IMG/VR virus record: IMGVR_UViG_3300005939_000010
Location: 1 to 59,230 of that record
DNA length: 59,230 bases
Reading direction: 5' to 3' (one strand)
Source of the DNA: a virus
The notes under the pieces are model-generated. The model worked only from the letters and a program-made list of their open reading frames with translations. It made no database searches and was not told where the DNA came from. Below, piece by piece: positions 9,018 to 18,947 of the stretch. The translations under genes and the position numbers were made by a program. The number at the start of each line of letters is the position of its first letter. Position 1 is the stretch's first letter.

Positions 9018-10766
9018 ATGGCTTGGTTCAAAGGGACGGCTACCGATTACTGGGACTTCATGGATACCCTGAAGAACCTGGTGAAGGATGATCACATCTC
9101 GGCGGCTGCCATTCTGAATGGCGGCACCGGCTTTGCCATTGGCGATACGATCACGCTTGCCGGCGGAACGAAGTATCACGAGCCGGAAGTCGAGGTCATG
9201 GGGATAAACTCCGGTGACTACGTCACTGTCGCCGTAGTTTCGGCTGGAGGGGCGAACTACGCTGTCGGGGATAAGATTATCCCGGCTGCCGGAACCTTCT
9301 CCGTACCTGTTGAACTGGAGGTCCTGACACTCGCTGGAACCGCCGTAGCCACTGTCGCGATTAATAACCCAGGTATCTGCTCTGCACAGCCCTCGAATCC
9401 TGTAGCGACGACCTCGGACGGCATCGGGACCGGCTGTACGATGACCCTTACGTTTGCGGCTGGCACAGGGATTATCACTGCGATCCACATGGCCGACTCC
9501 GGTGTCTACACGGTCCAGGCCACCAACCCAGTCTCCCAGAACACATCCTCCGGATCAGGCACCGGCGCTAAGTTCACCATGACCTATACCGATACCGCCT
9601 GGGAGACCAAGGTGGATTGGGAAGCTGATGAGGCCACCGCCGTCGTGATAGCTGTGGCAGGAACTGGATACGTTGTTGGTGACAAGGTGACGATCGTTGG
9701 CGGCTCAGGCTCTCACGACTGTGTCGTCAATATTGATACCGTCTCTGCCACTGTGCCGACGGCGGTCTCGGTGTACTCGGCTGGTCAATATAAGACCACG
9801 CCGAGCAACCCTGCCTCGACCTCTGGTGGTACCGGCTCCGGTCTGACTCTCACCATGACCTGGACGCCATCAGCAGCAGAGATCAAATACCTAATGATTC
9901 ATAATACCACGTCGGATCAGTACGTCGGGTGGCGTGCCTTTACGCAATCCACACCGGATGCCGCATACCTCCTTGAGTGCACCGGCTTCACCGGCTTCAC
10001 CTCTGATGTGGAAGTCTGGGCAGATCAACCCGGCGCGTTGGGCAATCTAGAAACCTACTGTCCTTTGTCCGGGGGCGCATCACCAGCAACTGTTACCTAT
10101 TGGATTGCCGTTGACGACAACCGAATCGCCGCAGCCTTCAAGGTAGGTTCCGTCTATCCGAATTTCTATGTTGGTGGGATTGACAAATATCTCACAGCCG
10201 ATGAGTATTCCTATCCTCAACTGATTCTTGGTTGTATAGCCGACGAGCTCCCCTACAACTTCAGTGGTGTTGGCTATGCCGGAATGACAAATCCAGGGGC
10301 TGATAATACTGGCTGGGACGGTCCGGGATATTTGCGGACACCAGACGGCACCTGGATCAAGGTGTTGAATTGGTGGGATGATAGCGGGACTCCCCGCCTC
10401 GTTGACACAACCTACGTTGCCGTCGCCCCTGCTGGAGGAACTGAGCACAACCCACCTGCCGGCGCGAACGGTTGGTATGCTGACTACCGTGCCAATTGGC
10501 AGGACATGTTTGGGGTTCAAACCGCCATCGGTGCAGTCTTTCACGATCTTGGCCGAATCAGTAGCGAATTCGTCCTGATCCCGGCAACATTGTCGTACCG
10601 CCCAGACAACGTGATCTATGGGAATATGATTGGGGTGTTCTCTTTCAATCCGGATGGTGACGTCGATTCTGAGGACCGTATCTATGTTGGAACGGCTGTC
10701 TATCGGTGCTTCCAGAACTGCAACAAGACCAACCGAAACTATTTCTTCTGTATAAAGGAAGAATGA
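9018..10766 (+). CDS. Tail-tip or fibre protein with GxGYxVGDxV repeats
   Basis: 582 residues, starting one base after the tape-measure stop. The first half contains at least three copies of a short beta repeat: GGTGFAIGDTITLAGGT, GGANYAVGDKIIPAAGT and AGTGYVVGDKVTIVGGSG. Between them are Ser/Thr/Gly-rich linkers (for example NTSSGSGTGAKFTMTYT). This repeat is common in tail fibres and minor tail proteins, where it builds elongated beta structures. The second half is Tyr/Trp/Asn-rich and not repetitive. It probably sits at the tail tip; the function is inferred from position and repeats. Confidence 0.65.
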   Translation: MAWFKGTATDYWDFMDTLKNLVKDDHISAAAILNGGTGFAIGDTITLAGGTKYHEPEVEVMGINSGDYVTVAVVSAGGANYAVGDKIIPAAGTFSVPVELEVLTLAGTAVATVAINNPGICSAQPSNPVATTSDGIGTGCTMTLTFAAGTGIITAIHMADSGVYTVQATNPVSQNTSSGSGTGAKFTMTYTDTAWETKVDWEADEATAVVIAVAGTGYVVGDKVTIVGGSGSHDCVVNIDTVSATVPTAVSVYSAGQYKTTPSNPASTSGGTGSGLTLTMTWTPSAAEIKYLMIHNTTSDQYVGWRAFTQSTPDAAYLLECTGFTGFTSDVEVWADQPGALGNLETYCPLSGGASPATVTYWIAVDDNRIAAAFKVGSVYPNFYVGGIDKYLTADEYSYPQLILGCIADELPYNFSGVGYAGMTNPGADNTGWDGPGYLRTPDGTWIKVLNWWDDSGTPRLVDTTYVAVAPAGGTEHNPPAGANGWYADYRANWQDMFGVQTAIGAVFHDLGRISSEFVLIPATLSYRPDNVIYGNMIGVFSFNPDGDVDSEDRIYVGTAVYRCFQNCNKTNRNYFFCIKEE

Positions 10767-11791
10767 TGGCATACCAAACCGGATCATCGACAGGCCAGAC
10801 AGACTTGATCAATAAGCTCCAGACCTTTGCGGCTGCGAACGGGTTCACCGTTAACAACTACGACGCCGGGAACCACTTCTGCTCTATAAGCAGAGCGGCC
10901 GACAACCTGTACTCTACCATCTACTGGGACACTACAACCCACATGGCGATATATCAAGCGCTGGGCTATTCGGGCACCTATGCCCAGCAGCCGTGGAATC
11001 AGGCGAATGACTCTGGCAATGGAAACAGCACTCTTGCACAGATCTACTCTGGACGTAATGTGAACAACATTGGAGCCGGACCCTTCACGTCCTATTACTT
11101 CTTTGCCTACACTGATCCGTATTCCCTACATATCATACTAGAATTCTCCCCTGGGCTTTATCGGCATTTCGGTATGGGCTCATTGCAGAAGTCAAGTACA
11201 TGGACGGGTGGGGCCTACGTCTACGGCCATCACTGGAATAGCCAGAATAGTGGAGCACCACTGGACGATCCTGACGTAGGATACCATTCCGTGTTTCTTG
11301 ACGGGGCGCACGATCCGTCGTACGGCACCTATGGCTACTCAATCAATACCGGAGCAACCCTACATTGTGAGGGCCTACCTAGTCAGCCCAGTGGAGGGAA
11401 GTGGGGTGTCAGTATGTCGGCCTGGGCCAATTACCCACTGGTTGACCGCGCCGCAGTGGATAGGGTCCGCGTCGTGGGAGGTTGCAGAGGTGGGATTGCC
11501 TTGTCGCAATTTGGGTGGCTGCTACCAGACAAGGCAGCAGGCTTCATACCGATTATCCCATTTGAATCTTTCTATGTTGACGGCGACGCAAGCAGCCCTC
11601 CTATCACCTGGCGACACTTGGGAAGGGTCGCGAACGTAGGCCACATCCACCTGCATGGTATTGATCCAGCTGAGGAGCTGACCGTTGGCCCCGATACCTG
11701 GACAGCCTTTCCGGCTGTGCGTAAGGCCATGGTCGGCGGCAACAATCAGGAGTCCTGGAACATGGGTATCATCTACCGAAAGGTGACATAA
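10766..11791 (+). CDS. Virion-associated tail protein, unknown
   Basis: 341 residues from ATG 10766 (TGATG overlap with the previous stop). ATG 10763 is also in frame but sits too near the AAGGAAG. It is rich in aromatic residues, Gly, His and Asn (for example YAYTDPYSLHIILEFSPGLY and GAYVYGHHWNSQNSG), a composition typical of phage tail-tip and receptor-contact proteins. It has no recognised domain. The block of coupled genes around it is tail tip throughout. Confidence 0.6.
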   Translation: MAYQTGSSTGQTDLINKLQTFAAANGFTVNNYDAGNHFCSISRAADNLYSTIYWDTTTHMAIYQALGYSGTYAQQPWNQANDSGNGNSTLAQIYSGRNVNNIGAGPFTSYYFFAYTDPYSLHIILEFSPGLYRHFGMGSLQKSSTWTGGAYVYGHHWNSQNSGAPLDDPDVGYHSVFLDGAHDPSYGTYGYSINTGATLHCEGLPSQPSGGKWGVSMSAWANYPLVDRAAVDRVRVVGGCRGGIALSQFGWLLPDKAAGFIPIIPFESFYVDGDASSPPITWRHLGRVANVGHIHLHGIDPAEELTVGPDTWTAFPAVRKAMVGGNNQESWNMGIIYRKVT

Positions 11792-12177
11792 TGTCTCTCT
11801 CCGATTACCTTGAAAACTGGCTGTTGACGCAGCTGATGGCAGGCAAAACGTTCTTTGTGGGATACGGCTCCGCCGGTGGAGAAAGCTCCTTCACGGAATT
11901 CTCTAGCAACGGATACGCGCGTAAAGCCTATGGCGCTTACACTGTCACGTCAACACCTGGCGATGACCAACATGTGACGAACGACGCGGCCATCACGCAT
12001 GCTGCGGCAACAGGCACCCAAGGCACAGCCACGCATGTCGGTATTTGGGATGCCCTGACGGCTGGTAATCTTCTCGCTGTTGTGTCCTTCGCGGAGTTGG
12101 GTCTAGCCAATGTGTCGGTCATCACTGGAACTCAGATTGAGTATCCCGCTGGTAAGTGTAAACTCCAGATTGACTGA
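11791..12177 (+). CDS. Small tail protein (gp80-like tail fibre family)
   Basis: 128 residues; ATG overlaps the preceding TAA by one base. It begins MSLSDYLENWLLTQLM, a start shared by a family of small phage tail proteins. It continues with FVGYGSAGGES, YARKAYGAYT, and GIWDALTAGNLLAVVSF, the conserved core of that family. It probably sits in or near the baseplate or fibre; the biochemical role is unknown. Confidence 0.65.
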   Translation: MSLSDYLENWLLTQLMAGKTFFVGYGSAGGESSFTEFSSNGYARKAYGAYTVTSTPGDDQHVTNDAAITHAAATGTQGTATHVGIWDALTAGNLLAVVSFAELGLANVSVITGTQIEYPAGKCKLQID

Positions 12178-12185
12178 GGCTACCT

Positions 12186-14666
12186 ATGTCTGTTGCCCTG
12201 AATGGCTCAACCCAGTTCCTCGACATTGCAACTCCTAAGTCTGGATTTCCATTCTCGGTATCGTTCTGGTTCAAGACAACCGATGTCTCTCAGGGTGGAG
12301 CAAATGCGACGCTCGTCTCAAACGACACCGGGACCTCTGGCAGTCAGAACATAAGCCTGCTGAGTGGGCTGACAGCAAACTATCCGGTGACTGCATTTTC
12401 CTACGCCACCTCGTGGTCCACTGCCTATCAGGTGTCGCCATGGCCTGCCAATAGCACGTGGCACCATGTTACGGTAGTGTGGACAAGTTCCTCCAGTCGC
12501 CATGTGCTATTGGACGGAGCATCAAAGGGAACCGGGGGAGGCTCACAAAACACAACAGGCATAAGCTACTTCTCCGTTGGAGCAAGGTTCCGCAATACTC
12601 CGAGTGTCTTCTACAGCGGCTCTATAGCTGAGGTTGTATTCTACGGTTCTGCCCTTTCTGATGCCAATGCAGTCTTACTGGCCAGTGGTACAAACCCCCA
12701 GGACGTGGACGCTGTCAACATCCTAGGCTACTGGACGCTCTATGACGACAACTCAGAAGAGCTTGGTGGGACATCCCTTACTGAGCACGCCTCTCCAACC
12801 TACGCAACTGGTGATCACCCCACAATCAGCGCTGCGGCTGGGACAACCCAGCGGGACATCCAGTTCGACGGCGAAGGCTCGCTGATTGTCACACCAAAGA
12901 TCATCCAGTACCTGGACATCCAGTTCGACGGCGAAGGCTCTCTGATTGTTGAGCCTGGTGTCAGTAACATCAATCATCTAGGCTATGTCTTCCCGTCGCC
13001 TCTCATAGTGAAGCAACCGGATTGGGACCTTGGCTGTGACCAAGGCTCGATAACACCATGGGACAAGGCGATACCGACAGTACTTGATCCATTGGTTTCC
13101 GAGGGCATCGAGCATCAAGTAACAACGACTCCGATGGACCAGAAGAAGCATGTCGGAACTGGCATTTTCACTCCGGTGGAAACCCCATGGTTCGAGCATG
13201 CCCACATGCTCCCACGCGTGGTGCAGAATGTTGGCAACGTAGTCACCGAGCAATCGATTCTGTGCGAGCTCTACAACGCCGACCGGAAAGAGCTGATCAC
13301 AGTTTCGTCAATCACCGACAACCTGGGCGTCGGGTTCCAAGTCATAGGTGTTCCGGCGACTCCATTCAATATAGCATCTCAGGATAGTTTGTCCTTCTCG
13401 ATCAAGGTTCTCCAGTCAGGTGACTTCTCAATTGACGGCGAATATACCATGACGCTGTCAACTGGTGAGGAGTACACCATCTACATCATTGGTAGTCGTA
13501 TTGTCCTTCTACCAGTTCGCCCAGAGGCACCACTGAAGGAGCACCTAATATTCGACACCAAGATCATCGACCATGTGGATGCGTCCGAGCAGCGGATCAT
13601 GAATCGGAAGTATCCGCGAAGTGAATTTGAGATGCGATTCAAGGGTGATGATCGCAAGCGCCTTGAGCTCTTGCTGTTTGATCGACAGTCGAAGGTCATA
13701 GCGGTTCCGGCCTGGCACGAACCGGCCTTCTTGGGTTCGGCTGGGGCAACGGTCGGGACTGACACGATCACAGTTAACACCACAGACTATGCCAACTTCT
13801 TTGTTGGTGGCTATGCTGTTATCCTTCAGGATGAGCACGTCTTTGACGCTTTGAAGATCGATGCCATAACAGCTACTACCATACAGTTCTCGTCTAATTT
13901 GGCAAACAGCTATTCCCAAAACACGCAGGTCTTGCCCCTGATGACAGCCTACACCATGCCGACAACACCTATGGTGAAGGCCGTCTATAATGATCAAGAC
14001 TTCAATGTACGCCTGAAGGTACATGCCTCGGAGAACGATATTGCCTCAGCGGATGCCTTCTCCACCTATAACGGCAAGACCTTTCTTGACGACCCGAACC
14101 TTGTGGAGCGTGACCTGAAGGAGACTCTCGAAACAAAGGTCTACGTCCTGGATAACGGGACCGGCGACTTGGAGCAGTTTGCTGTGTGGGACCACGCAAT
14201 GCGGCACAGCCGTAAGGGATTCAAGACGAACAACCGGCAGGAATTGTGGGAGCTCCGGCAGCTGTTTCACTATCTCAAAGGCAGGCAGGTCTCCCTCTAC
14301 ATCCCAACATTCTCCAAAGATCTGGTGCCAAACCAGACTTTGCTCAACGCCAACAGCACCTTCACAATGGACCACATCGGCTATACGGTAAACGCTCACC
14401 AGCGATGGCCGAAGCAGGTATTCAGAATGCACCTCCTAGACGGTACGATCTTGGTCAGAACGATCCAAGGCTCCGCCGAGGTAAGTGGATCCGTAGAGCA
14501 ACTCACCGTGGATTTAGCATGGCCGTACGATATCGAACCGGAAGACATCGAGCGCGTTGAGTTTCTCGAGAAGATCCGACTGGACACGGACGATATAATA
14601 ATCGTACACCACAATGCTCTCGGGGAGTCCCAGAGCATAGTCGCCACGAAGGAGGTTAGTGACTGA
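12186..14666 (+). CDS. LamG-domain tail/baseplate protein
   Basis: 826 residues. The N-terminal 165 residues form a LamG/concanavalin-like domain: SVALNGSTQFLDIATP, FPFSVSFWFKTTD, WHHVTVVWTSSSSRHVLLDG, SIAEVVFYGSALSDA. Such domains commonly bind carbohydrate. Two identical 12-residue repeats DIQFDGEGSLIV follow, 20 residues apart. The remaining 550 residues resemble baseplate or distal-tail proteins, with WELRQLFHYLKGRQVSLYIP near residue 690-710. The gene lies between the small tail protein and the hub, so a host-contact or baseplate role is likely; that role is inferred. Confidence 0.65.
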   Translation: MSVALNGSTQFLDIATPKSGFPFSVSFWFKTTDVSQGGANATLVSNDTGTSGSQNISLLSGLTANYPVTAFSYATSWSTAYQVSPWPANSTWHHVTVVWTSSSSRHVLLDGASKGTGGGSQNTTGISYFSVGARFRNTPSVFYSGSIAEVVFYGSALSDANAVLLASGTNPQDVDAVNILGYWTLYDDNSEELGGTSLTEHASPTYATGDHPTISAAAGTTQRDIQFDGEGSLIVTPKIIQYLDIQFDGEGSLIVEPGVSNINHLGYVFPSPLIVKQPDWDLGCDQGSITPWDKAIPTVLDPLVSEGIEHQVTTTPMDQKKHVGTGIFTPVETPWFEHAHMLPRVVQNVGNVVTEQSILCELYNADRKELITVSSITDNLGVGFQVIGVPATPFNIASQDSLSFSIKVLQSGDFSIDGEYTMTLSTGEEYTIYIIGSRIVLLPVRPEAPLKEHLIFDTKIIDHVDASEQRIMNRKYPRSEFEMRFKGDDRKRLELLLFDRQSKVIAVPAWHEPAFLGSAGATVGTDTITVNTTDYANFFVGGYAVILQDEHVFDALKIDAITATTIQFSSNLANSYSQNTQVLPLMTAYTMPTTPMVKAVYNDQDFNVRLKVHASENDIASADAFSTYNGKTFLDDPNLVERDLKETLETKVYVLDNGTGDLEQFAVWDHAMRHSRKGFKTNNRQELWELRQLFHYLKGRQVSLYIPTFSKDLVPNQTLLNANSTFTMDHIGYTVNAHQRWPKQVFRMHLLDGTILVRTIQGSAEVSGSVEQLTVDLAWPYDIEPEDIERVEFLEKIRLDTDDIIIVHHNALGESQSIVATKEVSD
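12854..12949 (+). repeat. Two 36-base direct repeats, 60 bases apart, inside the LamG tail gene
   Basis: Copies at 12854-12889 and 12914-12949 differ at one base (G/T at 12881/12941). They keep the reading frame and encode DIQFDGEGSLIV twice. Near-identity at the DNA level, including silent positions, suggests a recent tandem duplication of 60 bases. Confidence 0.9.
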
Positions 14667-15463
14667 TGTCGTACGATGCCTTTGAAGATGCTCAAGAGAC
14701 CGGAGGTAAGATTGAATTCTACACCCTTACCATCGGCAATGAGATATACCGGATGCATGACGACATCGCGGCAACGATCAATATCGCCGGTGACCTCTTC
14801 TATCCGGTGACGGTCAGCCGTGGCCATATTGCTACTGGCGTTGAACACTTGACGATCACCCTCCCGGGAGACCATCTCTTCTCACGGAAGTTCACCAAGA
14901 TCGCTCCTGGGCAGACTGCCACCCTTACGATCCAAGCCTACCATCTGGGTGATACCGCAGACCTGAGGGTCATATACAAAGGCGTCATCCGGTCGGTCGC
15001 GTTCACGAATGGTATGTCTAGTTCTTCATTGTCTATCGTCCCTATCAGTGAGGCCTTCAGTAAAGAAATTCCAGAGAGAACCTTTCAGGCCTCCTGTAAC
15101 AACATATTGTTTGACCCAAACTGCAAGATTTCAGCAGGAGCGAACTACTACGAGACCGCAGTGACTGTGGAGACCGGCAATCTAATTACGCTCCCAGGCC
15201 TTAACACAGCCAAGGGTAATGGGTGGTGCACCGGTGGCTTCGTTGGCTATGGAGTTTTGGACTACCGACTTATTCTTGAACAGGCCGCAGACGTTCTGAC
15301 GCTGGCTCTACCGTTCTACGAAACGGTATTGGCTGCGACCGTCACAGCCTACGCTGGTTGCGACCGATCGATTGGGACATGCAGTTCTAAGTTTGGCAAC
15401 TCCCTTAACTTCGGAGGCTGCCCATACGTACCAACCAAAAACATCTTTGCGACGGGGTTGTAA
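14666..15463 (+). CDS. Baseplate hub protein (BR0599 / DUF2163 family)
   Basis: 265 residues; the start overlaps the preceding TGA by one base. It has the family signatures QASCNNILFDPNCK and AGCDRSIGTCSSKFGNSLNF GGCPYVPTKN (split here only by a space). Cys144, Cys153, Cys232 and Cys239 are arranged like the metal or iron-sulfur ligands reported for the homologous hub of the Rhodobacter gene transfer agent. The protein should form the trimeric hub between tape measure, distal tail and tip. It is followed directly by the large tip protein, as in gene transfer agents and related siphoviruses. Confidence 0.85.
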   Translation: MSYDAFEDAQETGGKIEFYTLTIGNEIYRMHDDIAATINIAGDLFYPVTVSRGHIATGVEHLTITLPGDHLFSRKFTKIAPGQTATLTIQAYHLGDTADLRVIYKGVIRSVAFTNGMSSSSLSIVPISEAFSKEIPERTFQASCNNILFDPNCKISAGANYYETAVTVETGNLITLPGLNTAKGNGWCTGGFVGYGVLDYRLILEQAADVLTLALPFYETVLAATVTAYAGCDRSIGTCSSKFGNSLNFGGCPYVPTKNIFATGL

Positions 15464-15464
15464 T

Positions 15465-18251
15465 ATGGCTTTCTGGCTGATGTTCTTCTTTTGGGCAGCT
15501 TCCTTTGCTGTCTCCCAACTTCTGGCGCCGAAGCCGGACATCGAACATGCGAAGGCTGCCACCCTGGATCAATTCACTTTCCCGACGGCGACCGAGGGGC
15601 GGATCATTCCTCTGGGCTGGGGGACCTTCCGCATCCGTGGCCCCAACGTCATCTGGTATGGAGACTATCTTGCTCGTCCGATCACAGAGAAGATCAACAC
15701 AAGTCTCTTCAATAGTAAGCGCATCACAATTGGCCATAACTACTACTTAGGTATTCAGTTCGGCCTTTGTCTTGGCCCAGTGGCGTTGCGGAAGATCTGG
15801 ATCGGGGACGAACTTGTCTGGTCCGGCAACCAAGCCACCGATGGCGACATAACGATCGACGAGAAAGAAGTCAGGGGCACGTTCTCCTTCTACACTGGTT
15901 CAAAGACGCAGGCCCAGGATCCTTATCTGGCTGTCCACCAAAGCCCATGCCCAGGGTATCGGAACCTGTCCTACGGCGTCCTGAAACAGGGATTCGTAGG
16001 GCCCTCCACTTCGATCAAGCCTTGGTCCTTTGAGGTCTCGCGAATCCCTACTGGCTACACCAGTTATCCGACGGTCAATACCTACGACGCCAACCTGATG
16101 GAAGTCGCCGCAGAACTCCTGACCAATACGGAATGGGGATATGGCTACTCTGCCGCCGAGATCAACACAACCGACTTCTCAGCAGCCGGGGCAACCCTCT
16201 ATAATGAGGGAAACGGATTCAGCTACGTTCTTCAGCAGCAGATGAAGGCCACACAACTGTTGGCTGAACTCGAACGACAAGGGGATATGAAATTTCGCAT
16301 CGATCCGACGACGGGGAAATGGCGTGTCGCCCTTGCCCGTGACGGCTATAGTCTACCATCCCTACGGACCCTAGACTCGACCAACTTGAAGGAGGTTGTT
16401 GATTTCTCTCGAGGTGGATGGGAGCAGACCATCAACTCTGTGCGGATAGGGTATGAGCGGCGGTCCAATAATTACGGGACGAGTTATGCTCCGGCTCAGG
16501 ACGGTGCTAACCTCCAGATCCAAGGTCGGGTTGTGCCGGCAACATGGACCTATCCCGGAGTAAAGGATGACGCTCTTGCAAACAAGGTCTCATGGCGAGA
16601 ACTACGGTCCAACTCTTATCCCCTGGCCAAGGGCCGGTTCAAGGTAGATCGGTCCTTCTGGGATGCTTACGTTGGTGAGGTCTTCGCCCTTACCTATACG
16701 ATCAGAGATCTGACGATCACCAATCTGCCGATGCGCATCACGCGGCTGGACACAGGCAATAAGAAGGATCCCGAGATACTTGTGGATGCGGTTCAGGATG
16801 TCTTCTCCTGGAGGGCTGCCTCTTTTGCCGATCCGGATACTACCAGTTGGGTTGCGCCAGTGAAGACCCTGATCCCCTTCCCGACTGCAGAGCAGCTGGC
16901 CTTTGAGGCTCCCTATGCTATCTCCCGTCGTGATCTCTATCCGTCGGAGGGCCGCATCTGGGTCACTGGTGAGAACCAAGGCCGGGGCGCAACCGGCTTC
17001 ACCATACTACAGCGAAACGGTTCAGGCACACCGTCCGGCTCCTACTATAATGCCGGCGGATCCCAAGGCTTCGCTTTCACCGGAGTCCTAGACGGCGCTG
17101 TCGATAACGATGACACCACAATAGACATTACGACCGACATGAACGTTGCTGAGATCCTAGCCACAACGATCAACGACATCGGTAACAACCTGACCAACCT
17201 TGTTCTGATCGGTGATGAGTTCGTCTCCTGCACAGGCGCGTCGGTGATCTCCGGCGGTATACAGCTCACCGGTTGCTATCGCGGCCTCCTTGACTCGGCT
17301 CAGCAATCCCACGCGGATGCAGTGGATGTCTGGTTCATCAACGCTGGTGGTGACTTGACAGACACAGCCTTCACCATTACCCATACTGTCGACCTGAAGC
17401 TCCTGCCGTTTGATCAGGCCGGCAACCAGGTCTCGGACAGTGACGGAGCTCTCGTTGTCCTTCAGGAAACCTTGGTGTCCCGGGAGCGAAGACCGTATCC
17501 GCCGACCTTTGCGAAGATTGGCGGAGTCCAGTATCCATCGTCTGGTGGTCTTGATTCCCAATGGGGTAGTACGGAAGACACGAAGGGCCTGAAGATCGAG
17601 TGGAACCGTCGGGACTTCCGTATCTATGACGAACTGTCACAGTATGCGGTGGACGCGTCCACGATCAACAGCGATTTCCCAACCAACAACACGACCGAGT
17701 ATGCGGTCGAAGTATGGAACGATCCAGACGGGACACCAACGCTCCTATTCACGACTGGGTGGGACGCGGCGGCGCCAGACTATGCCTACCGAACGGAGAT
17801 CCTTCGGTACACCGACGGCGTGATCCCGACGCGGATGCGTATAAAGATCAAGACGCGGCACACACATACGACTGTAGTCTATGAGGCTACCCAAACCCTG
17901 GACTGGGACTTCGACATAACAAGCACCCAGTTTACCGGCGACAAGAACTGGGGCACGCTGGCTGCCTCAACTGCCTCGAGCACCTGGACGGCGCCAGACA
18001 CTGGCACCTATGCTTTCGCTGTAGCGACGGCGCTTAATGCTTCTGCCAAGGTTCAGGCCCGAATCAACAGTGGCTCCTGGGTCGACGTCATCACTGCCGG
18101 AGGCCTGGCTGGGAACCTTGTAGGTGTGACTGCAGCCGACACAATCGAGGTCCAACACGACGACTCCACGACCGGAGGCCAAACCCTCCTTACCGTAGGA
18201 TCCCCAACGTCGGCCGAGGATGCCTACGCCATACTGGCACTCAATTCCTAA
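15465..18251 (+). CDS. Large tail-tip attachment protein
   Basis: 928 residues from ATG 15465; an earlier in-frame start at 15372 lies inside the hub gene. It begins with a hydrophobic segment (AFWLMFFFWAASFAVSQLLA). Features of phage tip proteins (lambda J or GTA gp15 style) follow: PTATEGRIIPLGWGTFRIRG at residues about 38-57, WIGDELVWSG, LAELERQGDMKFRIDPTTGK and later fibronectin-like beta segments. The last 120 residues (TWTAPDTGTYAFAVATALNA) form a C1q/jelly-roll-like beta domain likely exposed at the tip. It ends the tail block. Confidence 0.8.
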   Translation: MAFWLMFFFWAASFAVSQLLAPKPDIEHAKAATLDQFTFPTATEGRIIPLGWGTFRIRGPNVIWYGDYLARPITEKINTSLFNSKRITIGHNYYLGIQFGLCLGPVALRKIWIGDELVWSGNQATDGDITIDEKEVRGTFSFYTGSKTQAQDPYLAVHQSPCPGYRNLSYGVLKQGFVGPSTSIKPWSFEVSRIPTGYTSYPTVNTYDANLMEVAAELLTNTEWGYGYSAAEINTTDFSAAGATLYNEGNGFSYVLQQQMKATQLLAELERQGDMKFRIDPTTGKWRVALARDGYSLPSLRTLDSTNLKEVVDFSRGGWEQTINSVRIGYERRSNNYGTSYAPAQDGANLQIQGRVVPATWTYPGVKDDALANKVSWRELRSNSYPLAKGRFKVDRSFWDAYVGEVFALTYTIRDLTITNLPMRITRLDTGNKKDPEILVDAVQDVFSWRAASFADPDTTSWVAPVKTLIPFPTAEQLAFEAPYAISRRDLYPSEGRIWVTGENQGRGATGFTILQRNGSGTPSGSYYNAGGSQGFAFTGVLDGAVDNDDTTIDITTDMNVAEILATTINDIGNNLTNLVLIGDEFVSCTGASVISGGIQLTGCYRGLLDSAQQSHADAVDVWFINAGGDLTDTAFTITHTVDLKLLPFDQAGNQVSDSDGALVVLQETLVSRERRPYPPTFAKIGGVQYPSSGGLDSQWGSTEDTKGLKIEWNRRDFRIYDELSQYAVDASTINSDFPTNNTTEYAVEVWNDPDGTPTLLFTTGWDAAAPDYAYRTEILRYTDGVIPTRMRIKIKTRHTHTTVVYEATQTLDWDFDITSTQFTGDKNWGTLAASTASSTWTAPDTGTYAFAVATALNASAKVQARINSGSWVDVITAGGLAGNLVGVTAADTIEVQHDDSTTGGQTLLTVGSPTSAEDAYAILALNS

Positions 18252-18286
18252 CGACGACAACCGTGCCAACAGGCCTGACTGAATGC

Positions 18287-18313
18287 GAGCCCTGGGGACC
18301 CTCTCCTGGGCTC
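18287..18313 (+). terminator. Possible terminator hairpin after the tail block
   Basis: GAGCCC (18287-18292) pairs with GGGCTC (18308-18313), with a few additional inner pairs, downstream of the tail-tip stop. Only a broken T stretch follows, so termination strength is doubtful. It lies just upstream of the small membrane protein gene. Confidence 0.35.
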
Positions 18314-18339
18314 TCATTCGTTCTGGGCTATAATAGTAC

Positions 18340-18627
18340 ATGGCTGACAACGAGACTACCAACAAGCATGTCCTCCTCTCCGACGAAGAGATCAGCGCTC
18401 TCGTTTCCGACGCGGTTCAGCGAGGCGTTCATGAAGGCCTCCTCCGGGTTGGCATTGACACCACCGATCCGATCCAGCTTCAGCGGGACTTCCAATTTGT
18501 CCGCGATCTCCGCAAGACTGCCGACTCAATCAAGTCAAGGGCCCTCCTCACCGCAGTCGGTATAATCGTTGTTGGTACTATAACCATTGCATGGCTTGGT
18601 ATCCGTACAATCTTTAAGACCCCGTAA
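18340..18627 (+). CDS. Small membrane protein (DUF6127-like), holin-like candidate
   Basis: 95 residues. The N-terminal 65 residues are soluble and charged (LSDEEISALVSDAVQRGVHE, DFQFVRDLRKTADSIKSR). One membrane helix follows at about 68-90 (LLTAVGIIVVGTITIAWLGI) with a short cytoplasmic tail. The layout resembles DUF6127-type phage membrane proteins. Standing alone between tail block and repeat array A, it could be a holin-like protein, but no lysis partner is next to it. A TATAAT at 18329-18334 lies only five bases before the ATG. Confidence 0.6.
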   Translation: MADNETTNKHVLLSDEEISALVSDAVQRGVHEGLLRVGIDTTDPIQLQRDFQFVRDLRKTADSIKSRALLTAVGIIVVGTITIAWLGIRTIFKTP

Positions 18628-18650
18628 ATCCCTCTAGACCTACCAACTTC

Positions 18651-18926
18651 GACTCTACCTTGCCCGCGCGACTCTACCTTGGTCTGAAGGTAGAGTCGGA
18701 CCCTGTGTCCCCTGCAATCAGGATAGCGCCCAGCCGACTTCGCCTACTCTACCTACTCTACCTTGTCCCAACTTCCACAGCTGGATGCCCAGGAGACTCT
18801 ACCTTGGTACTCGATACCTTATTCTTTCTTTCAAGGTAGAGTAGGTAGAGTAGGTAGAGTCTGACCTTGTCGATACTAGACTTACGCGCGACTCTACCTC
18901 GACTCTACCTTGCAAGGTAGAGTCGC
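18651..18926 (+). repeat. Repeat array A: 12 copies of an ACTCTACC/GGTAGAGT core
   Basis: Cores in the ACTCTACC sense start at 18652, 18671, 18746, 18755, 18796, 18891 and 18902. Cores in the GGTAGAGT sense start at 18689, 18835, 18844, 18853 and 18916. Positions 18834-18860 are three perfect 9-base tandem units (AGGTAGAGT). 18743-18764 and 18833-18854 form a perfect 22-base inverted repeat. 18901-18924 is a 24-base perfect palindrome, followed by AGATATTTTT, so it could terminate transcription. No gene is present here. A diverged direct copy (array B) lies at 54044-54326. The function is unknown; operator, origin or recombination site are all possible. Confidence 0.9.
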
Positions 18927-18947
18927 AGATATTTTTGATGGATTCCG

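Noticed and set aside
8811-9488. A 225-codon minus-strand frame across the tape-measure end.
   Set aside because: Antisense shadow of two good genes; low-complexity translation without domain features.
18651-18926. Array A considered as a CRISPR array.
   Set aside because: Cores are 8-9 bases, occur in both orientations and have irregular spacing; no cas genes are present.
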